A stretch of 64,000 nucleotides of DNA from Allobosea sp. 117 (GTDB lineage Bacteria; Pseudomonadota; Alphaproteobacteria; Rhizobiales; Xanthobacteraceae), in assembly GCF_000702305.1 (NCBI RefSeq), contig NZ_JNLC01000014.1, positions 310,001-374,000 on the forward strand. The letters run 5' to 3'. The notes under the pieces are model-generated. The model did no database searches and was not told the origin of the DNA. It saw only the letters and a list, made by a program, of their open reading frames with translations. This document shows, in pieces, positions 32,590-42,007 of the stretch (its first letter is position 1; each line of letters opens with the position of its first letter). The position numbers and the translations under genes are program-made.

Positions 32590-34248
32590 TCAGGCCGCGC
32601 CCTTCGCCAACTCGCCGGCCAGTGCCCGCGCGATCAGCGCGCGCGTCTCCGGGATGCCGTAGGCGGCGACGAAGGTGCCGAAGCGCGGGCCTTCCTTCTC
32701 GCCCAGCAGCAGCTCGTAGAGCGCGCTGAACCAGGCGAAGGAGACGCCTGGCCCGCCATCCGGCCCCTTGCGCTTGAGGTCCTGATAGCGGGGCACCGGA
32801 CGCGCGACGTCGAGCACCGCGTTCTGGATGGCCTCGCGGTCGGTACCGTCGAGCGGCGCCAGCGCGGCGTCGAGACGGGCCAGCGCATCGGCCTCCACCT
32901 CGTCGGGCAGGCGGAAGGAACGGCGCGGCTTCACCCGGTCGATGAAGTAGCGCACCGCATAGCCGGCCAGCTTGTCCAGCGTCGGGCTGGTTTCCGGCGT
33001 CACGCCCGGCGCGTAGCGGCGGATGAAGCGCCAGAGCACACCCTTGTCCTCGGCGTTCGAGGCCGAGGCGAGCTTGAGCAGCAGGCCGAAGCTCAGCGGC
33101 AGTTCCTCGACCGGCGGATTGCCGGAATGGATGTGCCAGACCGGGTTGCCGAGCCGGTTCTTCCAGTCCTGCGTCGGGTAGCGGGCGAGGAAGTTGAAAT
33201 ACTCGTCGACCGCCTTGGGAATGACGTCGAAATGCAGCTTCTTCGCCGAGCGCGGCGACTGGAACATGTACAGCGCCAGGCTCTCCGGGCTCGCATAGGT
33301 CAGCCACTCGTCGATGGTGAGACCGTTGCCCTTCGACTTCGAGATCTTCTGGCCGACCTCGTCGAGGAATAGCTCGTAGACGAAGTGCTCGGGCGCCACG
33401 CCGCCGAGGATCTCGCAGATCCGGTCATAGACCGGCGCGTTGGTCTGGTGGTCCTTGCCGAACATCTCGAAATCGACGTCGAGCGCGGCCCAGCGGGCAC
33501 CGAAATCCGGCTTCCACTGCAGCTTCACCTGGCCGCCGGTAACCGGGACGGTCTTGTCCACCCCGTCCTCGTCGGTGAAGGTGATGGTGCCGGCCTTGGC
33601 GTCAACGTTCTTGAGCGGCACGTAGAGCACGCGGCCCGAGGTCGGCGAGATCGGCAGGAAGGGCGAATAGGTTGCCTGCCGTTCCTCGCCGAGGGTGGGC
33701 AGCATCACCTCCATGATGGCGTCGTACTTCTCCGCCGCATGCAGCAGCACGGCGTCGAGCCGGCCGGACTTGTAATAGTCGGTGGCGCTGGCGAACTCAT
33801 AGTCGAAGCCGAAGGTGTCGAGGAAGCGCCGCAGCATGGCGTTGTTGTGCGCGCCGAAGCTCGGATAGTCGCCGCCGAAGGGGTTCGGCACGGAGGTCAG
33901 CGGCATCTGCAGATAGGGGCGCAGCGCGACGGGATCCGGCACGTTGTCCGGGATCTTGCGCATGCCGTCCATGTCGTCCGAGAAGCACAGCAGCCGCGTC
34001 GGAACCGTGTCGTCGGTGAGCACGCGGAAGGCGTGGCGCACCATGGTGGTACGGGCCACCTCGCCGAAGGTGCCGATATGCGGCAGGCCGGAGGGACCAT
34101 AGCCGGTCTCGAACAGGACCTCGGCCTTGGGTTTGCGCTTCAGCCGCTCGACGATCTTGCGCGCTTCCTCGAACGGCCAGGCGCCGGCGTTTTCCGCCGC
34201 CTGCCGCAGTTCGCCTGCAACATCCTCGACCGAAGCGGTCGCCGTCAT
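32590..34248 (-). CDS. lysS: Lysine--tRNA ligase, class I
   Basis: Charges tRNA-Lys with lysine. This is the archaeal-type class I enzyme (LysK) found in many alphaproteobacteria and spirochaetes in place of the class II enzyme. The 552-aa protein shows the class I signatures PHIGTF near residue 49 and KISKSKGNG near the middle. ATG 34248 follows AGGAGGGCAG; the 13-codon extension upstream was rejected. No class II LysRS is in the window, so this may be the only one. Confidence 0.96.
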   Translation of the reverse strand: MTATASVEDVAGELRQAAENAGAWPFEEARKIVERLKRKPKAEVLFETGYGPSGLPHIGTFGEVARTTMVRHAFRVLTDDTVPTRLLCFSDDMDGMRKIPDNVPDPVALRPYLQMPLTSVPNPFGGDYPSFGAHNNAMLRRFLDTFGFDYEFASATDYYKSGRLDAVLLHAAEKYDAIMEVMLPTLGEERQATYSPFLPISPTSGRVLYVPLKNVDAKAGTITFTDEDGVDKTVPVTGGQVKLQWKPDFGARWAALDVDFEMFGKDHQTNAPVYDRICEILGGVAPEHFVYELFLDEVGQKISKSKGNGLTIDEWLTYASPESLALYMFQSPRSAKKLHFDVIPKAVDEYFNFLARYPTQDWKNRLGNPVWHIHSGNPPVEELPLSFGLLLKLASASNAEDKGVLWRFIRRYAPGVTPETSPTLDKLAGYAVRYFIDRVKPRRSFRLPDEVEADALARLDAALAPLDGTDREAIQNAVLDVARPVPRYQDLKRKGPDGGPGVSFAWFSALYELLLGEKEGPRFGTFVAAYGIPETRALIARALAGELAKGAA

Positions 34249-34327
34249 GATCCCTGCCCTCCTCCGGGCGTTCGAAATGGAGCGCATGGTCTAGGTAGTC
34301 GCGACGGGAGCGTCAACCGATGGAGCG

Positions 34328-35215
34328 TCAATAGACGCTGATCGGGAACCAGCGGAGATAAAGGTCGGTATAGACGCCCTTCTCCCAGAGCTGGGCGAGC
34401 GCATAGTTGAGCGACTGGCGCAGCGCGTCATTGCCGCGCTTCACGGCGATGCCCATGCCCTCGCCGAAATAGCGCGTCTCGGTGAACGGGCCGCCGACGA
34501 AGGCACAGCAATTGGCCGAGCCCGCGCCGTTCAGCCAGAAGGCGAGCTGCACGCCGTCGCCGAAGACGAGATCAACCTCGCCGCGCCGCAGCGCCTCGCG
34601 CGCGACCTCCGCATTCGGATAGGCGCGGATCGCCGTCTCGGCGAAGAAATCGCGCAGATAGGCCTCATGGGCGGTGCCGCCGACCACGCCGACGGTCTTC
34701 GCGGCGACCGTCTGCGGCGTCACCTCGTCCATCAGTCCGGTACGCCGGGCGATAAAGCGCGCCGGCGAGCGGAAATAGCGGTCGGAGAAGTCCAGCGTCT
34801 CCCGGCTGCCTTGCGTGATGGCGATGCCGGCGATGGCGGCGTCCGCCTGGTCCTTCGCCAGCATGGTCATGATCTCGGCGAAGGGCTTCACCTCCATCGT
34901 GCAGCTAATGGCGAGCTCGGTGCAGATGGCACGCGCGATGTCGACATTGAGGCCGGTCGGCTGGCCCTCGGCGTCACGAAAGCTGAAGGGCGGGAAGTCG
35001 TCCGTGGTCACGAAGCGGATCTGCGTCGGTAGGCGCGTCACGTCCGGCCGTTCCGGGCGGCGCTTCGGATCCCAGAAGCCGGGTACCGCCACCTGGCCCG
35101 ACAGCGCCGGCGCGGCCGGCGTCTGCGCCTGCGAATGGGCGGAGCGGGGCGCCATAACGACGAGAAGCGCGGCACAAAGGCCACACATCAGGAATTCCGC
35201 ACTTAGATACCGCAT
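34328..35215 (-). CDS. Periplasmic substrate-binding protein, family 3 (amino-acid ABC type)
   Basis: A 295-aa exported protein with a signal peptide (about 1–28, ending SAHSQ). The SBP_bac_3 fold starts at about residue 66 with IRFVTTDDFPPFSFRDAEG, continues with GLNVDIARAICTEL and the ligand-contact region ASSN-like IAGIAITQGSRETLDFSDRY. No permease or ATPase genes are adjacent, so it may work with distant components or be a sensor-like orphan. It lies 79 bp after lysS on the same strand and is divergent from the glycosyltransferase gene. Confidence 0.82.
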   Translation of the reverse strand: MRYLSAEFLMCGLCAALLVVMAPRSAHSQAQTPAAPALSGQVAVPGFWDPKRRPERPDVTRLPTQIRFVTTDDFPPFSFRDAEGQPTGLNVDIARAICTELAISCTMEVKPFAEIMTMLAKDQADAAIAGIAITQGSRETLDFSDRYFRSPARFIARRTGLMDEVTPQTVAAKTVGVVGGTAHEAYLRDFFAETAIRAYPNAEVAREALRRGEVDLVFGDGVQLAFWLNGAGSANCCAFVGGPFTETRYFGEGMGIAVKRGNDALRQSLNYALAQLWEKGVYTDLYLRWFPISVY

Positions 35216-35284
35216 AAAGGCCTCGACTGCCGCCGCTTACCGCTTGCCGCGCGGTCCGGAGTTTGTAGCGTTTGAGGCGGATGG

Positions 35285-37342
35285 ATGCGAGGGGCAAGCG
35301 GGGCGCTCTTCATGGCCTATCGGCGTGGCAGCATCGAGGTGATGTGGGACGCGCTGCCGGGCCGACTCGGCGCGAACCGCAGCGACACGGCCAGCGCGCC
35401 ATATCCCGCGGAGATCGCCGGCCTCGCCGGCTACATCGATCATGAGACGCTGCTCTACGCGATGCGCCGCGCCCGCCGGCTCGGCGTCGGGGCCGACGAG
35501 GTGCTGCTCGCCTCGGGCCTCGTCTCGTCCGACGAGCTGCTCACCGCAAGCGCCCGCCATCTCGGAATCGGCATCGACCTGCTGGACGGCTATGCCACCG
35601 GGCTCGCCTTGTCGCAGGCCGACCCGCGCGCGACGATCGCCTGCGGCACGATCCGCCGGCATGACGGGCAGCTCACGCAGGCCGCGCGCGGCCTGCCGCT
35701 GCGCAGGCTCGCCGAGCAACTGAAGGCGCAGCCTGGCCTCGCGCGCTGGGTCCGCCTCACCTCGCCGGAGCGCCTCGCCGCCCGCATCCGCGAGATGGCG
35801 GGCGAGCGCATCGCGGAAGAGGCGGCGTTCCGCCTGTCGGAGCGCCAGCCGCGGCTCTCGGCGTCGTCGCTCCGGCTGGCGCGCTATCTGCTGCCCGTGC
35901 TCGGCATGCTGCTCGCCGCTGCCCCCTTCGCCGGGGCTGCGCTGCCGGATTTCGCGGGGCTGGCGCTGACGCTGATCATCGCGGCGCTAATCCTCGCCTG
36001 GTCGGTGCTGCGCTTCACCGCGAGCACGGTCGAGCCGGCCGTCCACGCCCCCGCGCGCCGCGCCGATGGCGAACTGCCGGTCTACAGCATCATCGTGCCG
36101 ATCTATCGCGAGGCGGAGGTCGTGCCGCGCCTCGTGGCGGCGCTGCAGCGGCTCGACTATCCGCACGAGAAGCTGCAGGTGCTGATGGTGATCGAGGCCG
36201 ACGACGCCGTCACCCGCGAGGCGGTGCAGCGTCACGCTCGCCATCCCTCCTTTGCCATGGTCGAGGTGCCGCCGGTCGGGCCGCGCACCAAGCCGAAGGC
36301 GATGAACGCAGCGCTTCCCTTCGTGCGAGGCGAGCTGGTCGCCGTCTATGACGCCGAGGACATGCCCGACCCCGCCCAGCTCCGAAGCGCCCATGCGGTG
36401 TTTAATGGCCCGGGCGGGCGACGCATTGCCTGCGTGCAGGGCCGGCTCGCCATCGACAATGCCGCCGACAGTTGGATCACCCGGCAGTTCGCGGCGGAAT
36501 ATGCCGGGCACTTCGATCTCCTGCTGCCGATGCTCGCCCAGTGCGGCCTCCCCTTCCCGCTCGGCGGCACGTCCAACCACTTCCGCACCGAAGTGCTCCG
36601 GCGGCTGAGCGGCTGGGACCCGTTCAACGTCACAGAGGACGCCGATCTCGGCGTGCGGCTCGCCCGCGCGGGCTGGCGCAGCACCGTCATCGCCTCGACC
36701 ACCGAGGAGGAGGCGCCGGCCGGCTTCCGCGCCTGGCTCTACCAGCGCACGCGCTGGTACAAGGGCTGGCTGCAGACCTTGCTGGTGCACGGGCGGCATC
36801 CGCTCGCCCTGATGCGGGAGCTCGGCGCGTGGCAGGCGGGCGCGCTCGGCATCATGATCGGCGGCGGCCTGCTCACCGCGCTGCTGCATCCGTTTTTCGT
36901 CGTCGCGCTGGCGATCGACCTCGTGGCCGGCTTCCGGCCCGCCACGGCGACCGACGCTGTGGCGAACGGGATCGGCGTCGCCGTGTTCGTCGTCGGCTAT
37001 GGCAGCGCCGCCATCTTCACCATCGCCAGCATGCGCCGCCGCCACTTGCCGGGGCTCTGGAGGGTGCTGCCGCTGGTGCCGATCTACTGGCTCATGCTGT
37101 CGCTGGCCGCGTGGCGGGCGCTCCTCCAATTGGTGCGGGCACCCTATCGATGGGAAAAGACGACGCACGGCCTGGCGCGCACCTCACGGCGCGGGCTCGG
37201 CGGGCTGGCCGCCGAAGCGTCGAACCATGGCGGAACCTCACGGCGCATGGTACCCCGCGCTCCCGTGCCAGCCGTCGCCGGTCCGCTCAGAGATAGCGAC
37301 GCAGATCGGCCGCCGCCTCGGCGGGCGGGCGCTTCAGATTGA
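35285..37342 (+). CDS. Membrane glycosyltransferase (GT2, BcsA-like) with MshEN-like N-terminus
   Basis: A 685-aa processive-type glycosyltransferase. Residues about 55–105 (RRLGVGADEVLLASGLVSSD) resemble the MshEN/GspE N-terminal domain, which binds cyclic di-GMP in some proteins. Two helices (about 200–245) precede the GT2 domain (about 265–500) with DAED 356–359, TEDADLG 450–456 and QRTRW 487–491, the D, DxD, D, QxxRW set of cellulose-synthase-like enzymes. Three to four helices follow. GAGG 7 nt upstream supports ATG 35285. The polysaccharide made is unknown. The 3' end overlaps the convergent SCO gene by 56 bp. A GGDEF–EAL gene lies 1 kb downstream. Confidence 0.85.
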   Translation: MRGASGALFMAYRRGSIEVMWDALPGRLGANRSDTASAPYPAEIAGLAGYIDHETLLYAMRRARRLGVGADEVLLASGLVSSDELLTASARHLGIGIDLLDGYATGLALSQADPRATIACGTIRRHDGQLTQAARGLPLRRLAEQLKAQPGLARWVRLTSPERLAARIREMAGERIAEEAAFRLSERQPRLSASSLRLARYLLPVLGMLLAAAPFAGAALPDFAGLALTLIIAALILAWSVLRFTASTVEPAVHAPARRADGELPVYSIIVPIYREAEVVPRLVAALQRLDYPHEKLQVLMVIEADDAVTREAVQRHARHPSFAMVEVPPVGPRTKPKAMNAALPFVRGELVAVYDAEDMPDPAQLRSAHAVFNGPGGRRIACVQGRLAIDNAADSWITRQFAAEYAGHFDLLLPMLAQCGLPFPLGGTSNHFRTEVLRRLSGWDPFNVTEDADLGVRLARAGWRSTVIASTTEEEAPAGFRAWLYQRTRWYKGWLQTLLVHGRHPLALMRELGAWQAGALGIMIGGGLLTALLHPFFVVALAIDLVAGFRPATATDAVANGIGVAVFVVGYGSAAIFTIASMRRRHLPGLWRVLPLVPIYWLMLSLAAWRALLQLVRAPYRWEKTTHGLARTSRRGLGGLAAEASNHGGTSRRMVPRAPVPAVAGPLRDSDADRPPPRRAGASD

Positions 37343-37877
37343 ACGGCGCGATGAAGGCGCCGTCCCTGCCCATCAGATAGACCACCGCCGTGTGATCCAT
37401 CGTGTAGTCGCCGCCCTGCGTGGGCACCTTGCGGGCATAGACGCGATAGGCCTTCAGCGCCGCCGCGACCTGCTCCGGGCTGCCCGTCAGGCCTCGAATG
37501 GCCGGATGGAAGCTCGAAATGTAGCTCTTCATGACCTCGGGCGTGTCGCGCTCGGGATCGACGGTGACGAACAGCCCGGCGACCTTCCGGGCATCCGGGC
37601 CCAGCGCATCGAGCATCTGCGACATGTCGAACAGGGTCGTCGGACAGATGTCCGGGCAGTGGGTGAAGCCGAAGAAGACCAGGAACGGCCCGCCGCTGAA
37701 GCTGTCCTGCGTCACCGCGTGGCCGTCCTGGTCGACGAGCTGAAAGGGACCGCCCACCGCCACAGGACCGCTGACCTGCTGGCTGGCGCGGGGCAGCATG
37801 GCAAGCGTCGCCGCGACGATGGCGACGGCGCCGACGACGAAGGCGGCGAGGATGAGGATGAGACGACGATAGGACAT
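37287..37877 (-). CDS. SCO1/SenC family copper chaperone
   Basis: A 196-aa membrane-anchored thioredoxin-fold protein that delivers copper to, or reduces, the CuA site of cytochrome oxidase subunit II. One N-terminal helix lies at about residues 6–28. The copper ligands are C74 and C78 (HCPDICPTT) and H163 (MDHTAVVYLM), all present. It is encoded just after a small membrane protein gene and may serve the aa3 oxidase encoded at 11–16.5 kb. Confidence 0.95.
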   Translation of the reverse strand: MSYRRLILILAAFVVGAVAIVAATLAMLPRASQQVSGPVAVGGPFQLVDQDGHAVTQDSFSGGPFLVFFGFTHCPDICPTTLFDMSQMLDALGPDARKVAGLFVTVDPERDTPEVMKSYISSFHPAIRGLTGSPEQVAAALKAYRVYARKVPTQGGDYTMDHTAVVYLMGRDGAFIAPFNLKRPPAEAAADLRRYL

Positions 37878-37927
37878 GGCGGGCCTTCAGCGCGGCTCTG
37901 GCTTGCCGCTCATTGCGCGAAACGTCG

Positions 37928-38092
37928 TCAGAAGCAGTAGGCCAGACCGGCCGACACCATGTCGAAGAAAACGGCGGCTCCGTGGCGCGCCCACAGGCCA
38001 ATCGCCGCAGCCACAAGCAGCGCGACGGCCACAACCGGCGCCCAGATGAGCACCCGTCGCGTGCCGCCCGCTTCCTCGGCCCATCCCGCCAT
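37928..38092 (-). CDS. Small single-helix membrane protein
   Basis: A 54-aa frame from ATG 38092 (AGAGG 9 nt upstream): a short polar start (MAGWAEEAGGTRR), one strong transmembrane helix at about 14–34, and a C-terminal segment FFDMVSAGLAYCF. It ends 50 bp before the SCO gene on the same strand and is probably cotranscribed. It is of unknown function; a role with SCO in oxidase biogenesis is inference from position. A longer start at 38194 is possible. Confidence 0.55.
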   Translation of the reverse strand: MAGWAEEAGGTRRVLIWAPVVAVALLVAAAIGLWARHGAAVFFDMVSAGLAYCF

Positions 38093-38344
38093 GAATTCGA
38101 GCCTCTTCCCGCTTCGCGTGCTTCCCATCATATGGATGCTGATAGCATTTTTTGAAGATGGGTCCCATGCGCGACGCATTATCGCTCCCGCCATGGCCCG
38201 GAACGTGAGACGCTAGGCGGCGTCAATCGTGATTCAGGGGTCGGGCTTCGAGAATCAAAGGCTCGGATCGATGTTGAGGGGGTGGCCGGAAGCCGATCCG
38301 CAGGTGCAACTGCGACGGCTCGCGGCATAGACGTCTGAGGCCGC

Positions 38345-40495
38345 ATGGCAAAGCAGGCGGGAACGCAGGAAGCGAGCGTCCTCGATCGGGGGGCGCATGG
38401 CGATGTCGAGCTGGGGATCGCCCGGCAAGGCCTCGATGCTGCGCTCGAAAGCATGAGCGACGGCTTCGCGCTGTTCGACGCCGGCGACCGCATGATCCTG
38501 CACAACAGGCGCTTCCTCGAATTCTTCCCCTTCCTCGCATCGCTCGGCGATCTGCGCGGGCGCGACTTCCGCACGCTCGTCTCCATCCCGACCGGGGAAT
38601 GGATGCACCTGCCCTCGCCGGAGACCTATGTCGAGGAGCGGATGCGGCGTCACTTCGCGGCCGACGGCCAGCCTTTCGACATTCCGCTCACGGGTGGCGG
38701 ATGGGCGCGGGTGCGCGAGCGGCGGACGCCCGAGGGCGGGATCGTCTCGACCTGGACCGACGTCACCGAACTGAAGCTCGCCGAACAGCGGCTGCGCGAA
38801 GCGATCGCGGCCATCGGCGAAGGCTTCGTGCTGCTCGACACGCAGCATCGCATCTCGCTGTGTAATGCGCGTTTCCGCGAGATGTTCGCCGCGGTAGGTA
38901 TCCTGCCGATGGCCGGAATGGACTTCGCCGATCTGCTGCACCGCGGCGCCGATGCAGGGCTGTTCCTCGACGCCCACGACGACGCGGCGGCCTTCGTCTC
39001 CCGCACGATCGCCGCGCTGGACGGCGAGGGCGAGCGGCGCCTCGAGATCGCCCTGAAGGACGGCGGCTGGGTGCTCGCCTGCCATCGCGGCACGTCGGAC
39101 GGTGGTGGCGTCGGCATCTGGACCGACCTCACGGCGCAGCGCCGCCGCGAGATGGAACTGGTCGCGATACGCACCCAGCTCGAACGCCAGAGCGACGCGC
39201 TGTCGGAATTCGCGCGCCTGCTCGCGCGCCAGGCACGCGGCGATGCGCTCACCGGCCTGCCGAACCGATTCGCGCTTGAGGAGCGCCTGGAGCAGCAACT
39301 GCGCGAAGGCGCGGCCGGCATCTGGGTGGCCTTCATCGACATCGACGACTTCAAGACGGTGAACGATACCGCCGGCTACGCGGCGGGCGACGAGCTGCTG
39401 CGCGAGTTCGCACAGTTCCTCGCGGCCCAGCTTCCGGAGGACGACATGCTGGCGCGCGTCAGCGGCGACGAGTTCGTCATCGTTCTTTCCGGCGTCGACG
39501 AGACGGAAGCGATGAGCAGGCTGATCGAGCTCGCGCAGGCCGTCCGCCAGCGCAGTTTCGAGGTGAGCGGGCGCAGCATCCACCTCGATCTCAGCATAGG
39601 CCTCGTCGCGGTCGACACCACGCGAACCACGGTGTCCACCTTGCTCGCCGCTGCAGACACCGCCTGCTACCGGGCAAAGGATGCCGGCGGCGGACGGATC
39701 CAGCTCTATGAGCCCGGCGGCGCCGCGAGAACGCGCACTCCCGGCGCACTCACCTGGGAAGAGCGTGTCGCGCTGGCACTCGAAGCCGACCTGTTCATCC
39801 TGCATCTGCAGGCGATCGTCGACGACAGCGGGGTGGTGCACGGCTATGAAGCCCTGCTGCGCCTCGTCGACGAACAGGGCGTCGTGCATGCCCCCGGACA
39901 TTTCCTGCCGACCGCCCGCCGGCTCGGCGTGATGGACCGGATCGACATGTGGGTATGCCGTCGTGCCGTCCGCTACGCCACGCGGCTGGCGAACGCCCAT
40001 GACGGACGCTACCTGTCGATGAATGTCGGCGTGCGCACGCTGGCGGATACGCGATTCCAGGAGCTGCTGATCGCTGAGATCAACGATCATCCGGGGGTCG
40101 AGGCGGCGCTGCGCGTCGAGATCACCGAGACCGACCAGATCGAGAATATCGAGGAGCTCGGCACGTTTCTCGGCCAGCTCCGGGCGCTCGGCATCAAGCT
40201 CTATCTCGACGACTTCGGCAGCGGCTACAATTCGTTCGACGTCCTCAAGCGCCTGCACGTCGACGGCCTCAAGATCGAGTGGGCTGTGACGCGCGACCTT
40301 CTGAACGACCCGATCGACGAGGCGCTGATCAAGGCCGCCGCCTCCATCGCCGATTCACTCGGGCTTGAGCTGGTGGCCGAAGGCGTGGAGCAGGAAGAGC
40401 AGCTCACGCGGCTGCGGGCGCTCGGGGTGAGCCTGTTCCAGGGGCACTATTTCCATGTGGCGGAGGACGCCGAAGCCCTGCTGCCGCCGGAATGA
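38345..40495 (+). CDS. PAS–PAS–GGDEF–EAL cyclic di-GMP signalling protein
   Basis: A 716-aa soluble protein. Two PAS domains span about 36–150 and 152–260 (MSDGFALFDAGDRMILHN; IGEGFVLLDTQHRISLCN). The GGDEF domain (about 290–440) reads RVSGDEFVIVLSG, SGDEF instead of GGDEF, which may still be active. The EAL domain (about 465–710) has GYEALLR, the metal Asn in LSMNVGV, EITET, DDFGSGY, LKIE and AEGVE, so the phosphodiesterase residues look intact. No transmembrane helix is seen, so PAS domains probably sense a cytosolic signal. It is monocistronic, and possibly linked to the nearby MshEN-like glycosyltransferase through cyclic di-GMP. Confidence 0.92.
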   Translation: MAKQAGTQEASVLDRGAHGDVELGIARQGLDAALESMSDGFALFDAGDRMILHNRRFLEFFPFLASLGDLRGRDFRTLVSIPTGEWMHLPSPETYVEERMRRHFAADGQPFDIPLTGGGWARVRERRTPEGGIVSTWTDVTELKLAEQRLREAIAAIGEGFVLLDTQHRISLCNARFREMFAAVGILPMAGMDFADLLHRGADAGLFLDAHDDAAAFVSRTIAALDGEGERRLEIALKDGGWVLACHRGTSDGGGVGIWTDLTAQRRREMELVAIRTQLERQSDALSEFARLLARQARGDALTGLPNRFALEERLEQQLREGAAGIWVAFIDIDDFKTVNDTAGYAAGDELLREFAQFLAAQLPEDDMLARVSGDEFVIVLSGVDETEAMSRLIELAQAVRQRSFEVSGRSIHLDLSIGLVAVDTTRTTVSTLLAAADTACYRAKDAGGGRIQLYEPGGAARTRTPGALTWEERVALALEADLFILHLQAIVDDSGVVHGYEALLRLVDEQGVVHAPGHFLPTARRLGVMDRIDMWVCRRAVRYATRLANAHDGRYLSMNVGVRTLADTRFQELLIAEINDHPGVEAALRVEITETDQIENIEELGTFLGQLRALGIKLYLDDFGSGYNSFDVLKRLHVDGLKIEWAVTRDLLNDPIDEALIKAAASIADSLGLELVAEGVEQEEQLTRLRALGVSLFQGHYFHVAEDAEALLPPE

Positions 40496-40505
40496 GGCGC
40501 TGCCG

Positions 40506-40736
40506 TTATGATGGAAGGGACGTCCGGCCCCCTGCCATGGCCCAGACCAGCCCGGCGACAATGCCGAGGACGGCCCCCAGCGGCACGTAGAAGAACGCGA
40601 CGGCCATCGCATAGGCGCCTTCCATCTGCGAGATGTCGAAGAGATAGGCCGCCGCCACGCACAGGCCGAGCCCGAGCGCGCCACCGCCGATCGCGCCGAG
40701 CACAATCCCGAGCACGCTTCTCAGCCCGCGCGACAT
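40506..40736 (-). CDS. Small two-helix membrane protein
   Basis: A 76-aa protein with two hydrophobic, Gly/Ala-rich segments at about residues 7–34 and 40–68 (GIVLGAIGGGALGLGL; FFYVPLGAVLGIVAGLVWA). No family is recognised. It is on the same strand as, and 85 bp after, the DapA-family gene. Glycine-zipper-like spacing is visible. Function unknown. Confidence 0.5.
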   Translation of the reverse strand: MSRGLRSVLGIVLGAIGGGALGLGLCVAAAYLFDISQMEGAYAMAVAFFYVPLGAVLGIVAGLVWAMAGGRTSLPS

Positions 40737-40821
40737 GCCGCCCTCATCTCCTTGCCCTCAATCCGCGCCGTGCATCGTCTGCCTCGGTGTCGACATCGGC
40801 AAGGGTGTGCCGGGTAACTGC

Positions 40822-41841
40822 TCATGCCCGGCGCATATGGACGACATTGGTGGCGCCCTCGACCGCGCCGAAATGGAAGCTGCGCCAGTCGGCCGGCAAG
40901 CCGGCCTCCCACCGCATGAAATCGCGCAGCATCCAGCCGCGCTCGGGCATCGCGACGTCCGCCATGGGCGGCACGGTTCGTCGCCAGGACGGTAGTCCCA
41001 GGCCCTCCGCCAGCACGGCCTTCACCGAGGCGACGAAAGGCTGGCGCGAGAGGATCAGGTCGCCGGAATTGATGATCGGGACGAGCGCGCGCCGGTCGAA
41101 GGCGGTCGGCGCGTCGCACATGGCGCGCATCAGCCGCGGCATGACATTGCCGAGGCCGCATATGGTGCCGCGCGCGCCGAAGGCGAGCGCCTGCGGCAGG
41201 TGAATCTCCGAGCCGACGAAGATCGACAGATGCGCGAAGCGGCGCACCAGTGCCTCGGTGTAGTCGAGGTCGCCGCCGCTGTCCTTCACGCCGGCGACGA
41301 TGCCCGGAAAGTCCTCGTCGAGCCGGCGGATCAGCCGCGGCGTCAGCGGCACGCCGCAGATGTCGGGGAAATGATAGAGGCACAGCCGCAGCTCGGCGCG
41401 GGCGATGCGCTCGATGACGCCGGCATAGAAGCGGAACGTGCCCTCCTCGGTAATGCCGCCGCGATAGACGCAGGGCGGCATCAGCAGGATGTCGCGCACC
41501 CCATGGTCGAGGGCGTGGCGTGCCAGCCGGACGATATCCGGTATCGCGAGGGCGTTGGCCGACACCATCAGCCGACCGGCCGGCACGCCGGCGGCGAGAA
41601 TCCCCTCCAGCCCCCGGCAACGGTCCTCGACGGCGAACTCGGCCCCTTCCCCAGTCGTCCCGAACAGGGTGATGCCGTCGCACCCCTGGGCGAACAGCCA
41701 GGCGCAATGCGCGGCCAGCAGATCGATGTCGGGCGTGAATTCGGGCGTCACCGGGGTCGCGGCCGCGACCATCAGGCAATCGGCGGTCGGCAGCTCGTCA
41801 CTGACGAGGCGGCCGTTCAGGACATTTGGACTGGCAGGCAT
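40822..41841 (-). CDS. DapA/NanA-family aldolase or dehydratase
   Basis: TIM-barrel pyruvate-type lyase of the dihydrodipicolinate synthase family, 339 aa. The carboxylate-binding GTTGE is at residues 61–65, catalytic Y156 in LYHFP and the Schiff-base lysine K186 in GVKDSGGD. The protein is about 40 aa longer than typical DapA and has no lysine-pathway neighbours. With the UxaA-type dehydratase and AldA-like dehydrogenase nearby it probably cleaves or dehydrates a 2-keto-3-deoxy sugar acid. A GTG at 41853 is an alternative start. It is divergent from the TRAP operon, with a candidate GntR motif between them. Confidence 0.82.
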   Translation of the reverse strand: MPASPNVLNGRLVSDELPTADCLMVAAATPVTPEFTPDIDLLAAHCAWLFAQGCDGITLFGTTGEGAEFAVEDRCRGLEGILAAGVPAGRLMVSANALAIPDIVRLARHALDHGVRDILLMPPCVYRGGITEEGTFRFYAGVIERIARAELRLCLYHFPDICGVPLTPRLIRRLDEDFPGIVAGVKDSGGDLDYTEALVRRFAHLSIFVGSEIHLPQALAFGARGTICGLGNVMPRLMRAMCDAPTAFDRRALVPIINSGDLILSRQPFVASVKAVLAEGLGLPSWRRTVPPMADVAMPERGWMLRDFMRWEAGLPADWRSFHFGAVEGATNVVHMRRA

Positions 41842-41912
41842 CGGCACCGTCACGGGAAAGGCGGCGCGGGCCGCATGAACAGGAACAGCGAAAGGATGAT
41901 GATTGATTGCAC

Positions 41913-41923
41913 ATTGTCAACAT
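41913..41923. promoter_or_regulatory. Candidate operator for the FCD GntR regulator
   Basis: ATTGTCAACAT lies in the divergent region between the DapA-family gene and dctP. The core ATTGTCARCA recurs on the other strand at 49760–49769, upstream of the gntR–uxaA operon of the same cluster. Confidence 0.4.
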
Positions 41924-42007
41924 TCAGCTTGACGCTTCCGGCGGACGGTGGAAGCATTCCGCCCAAGTCGAGCGTCACACGCGCATAAACGACACAGGGG
42001 ACAGATC

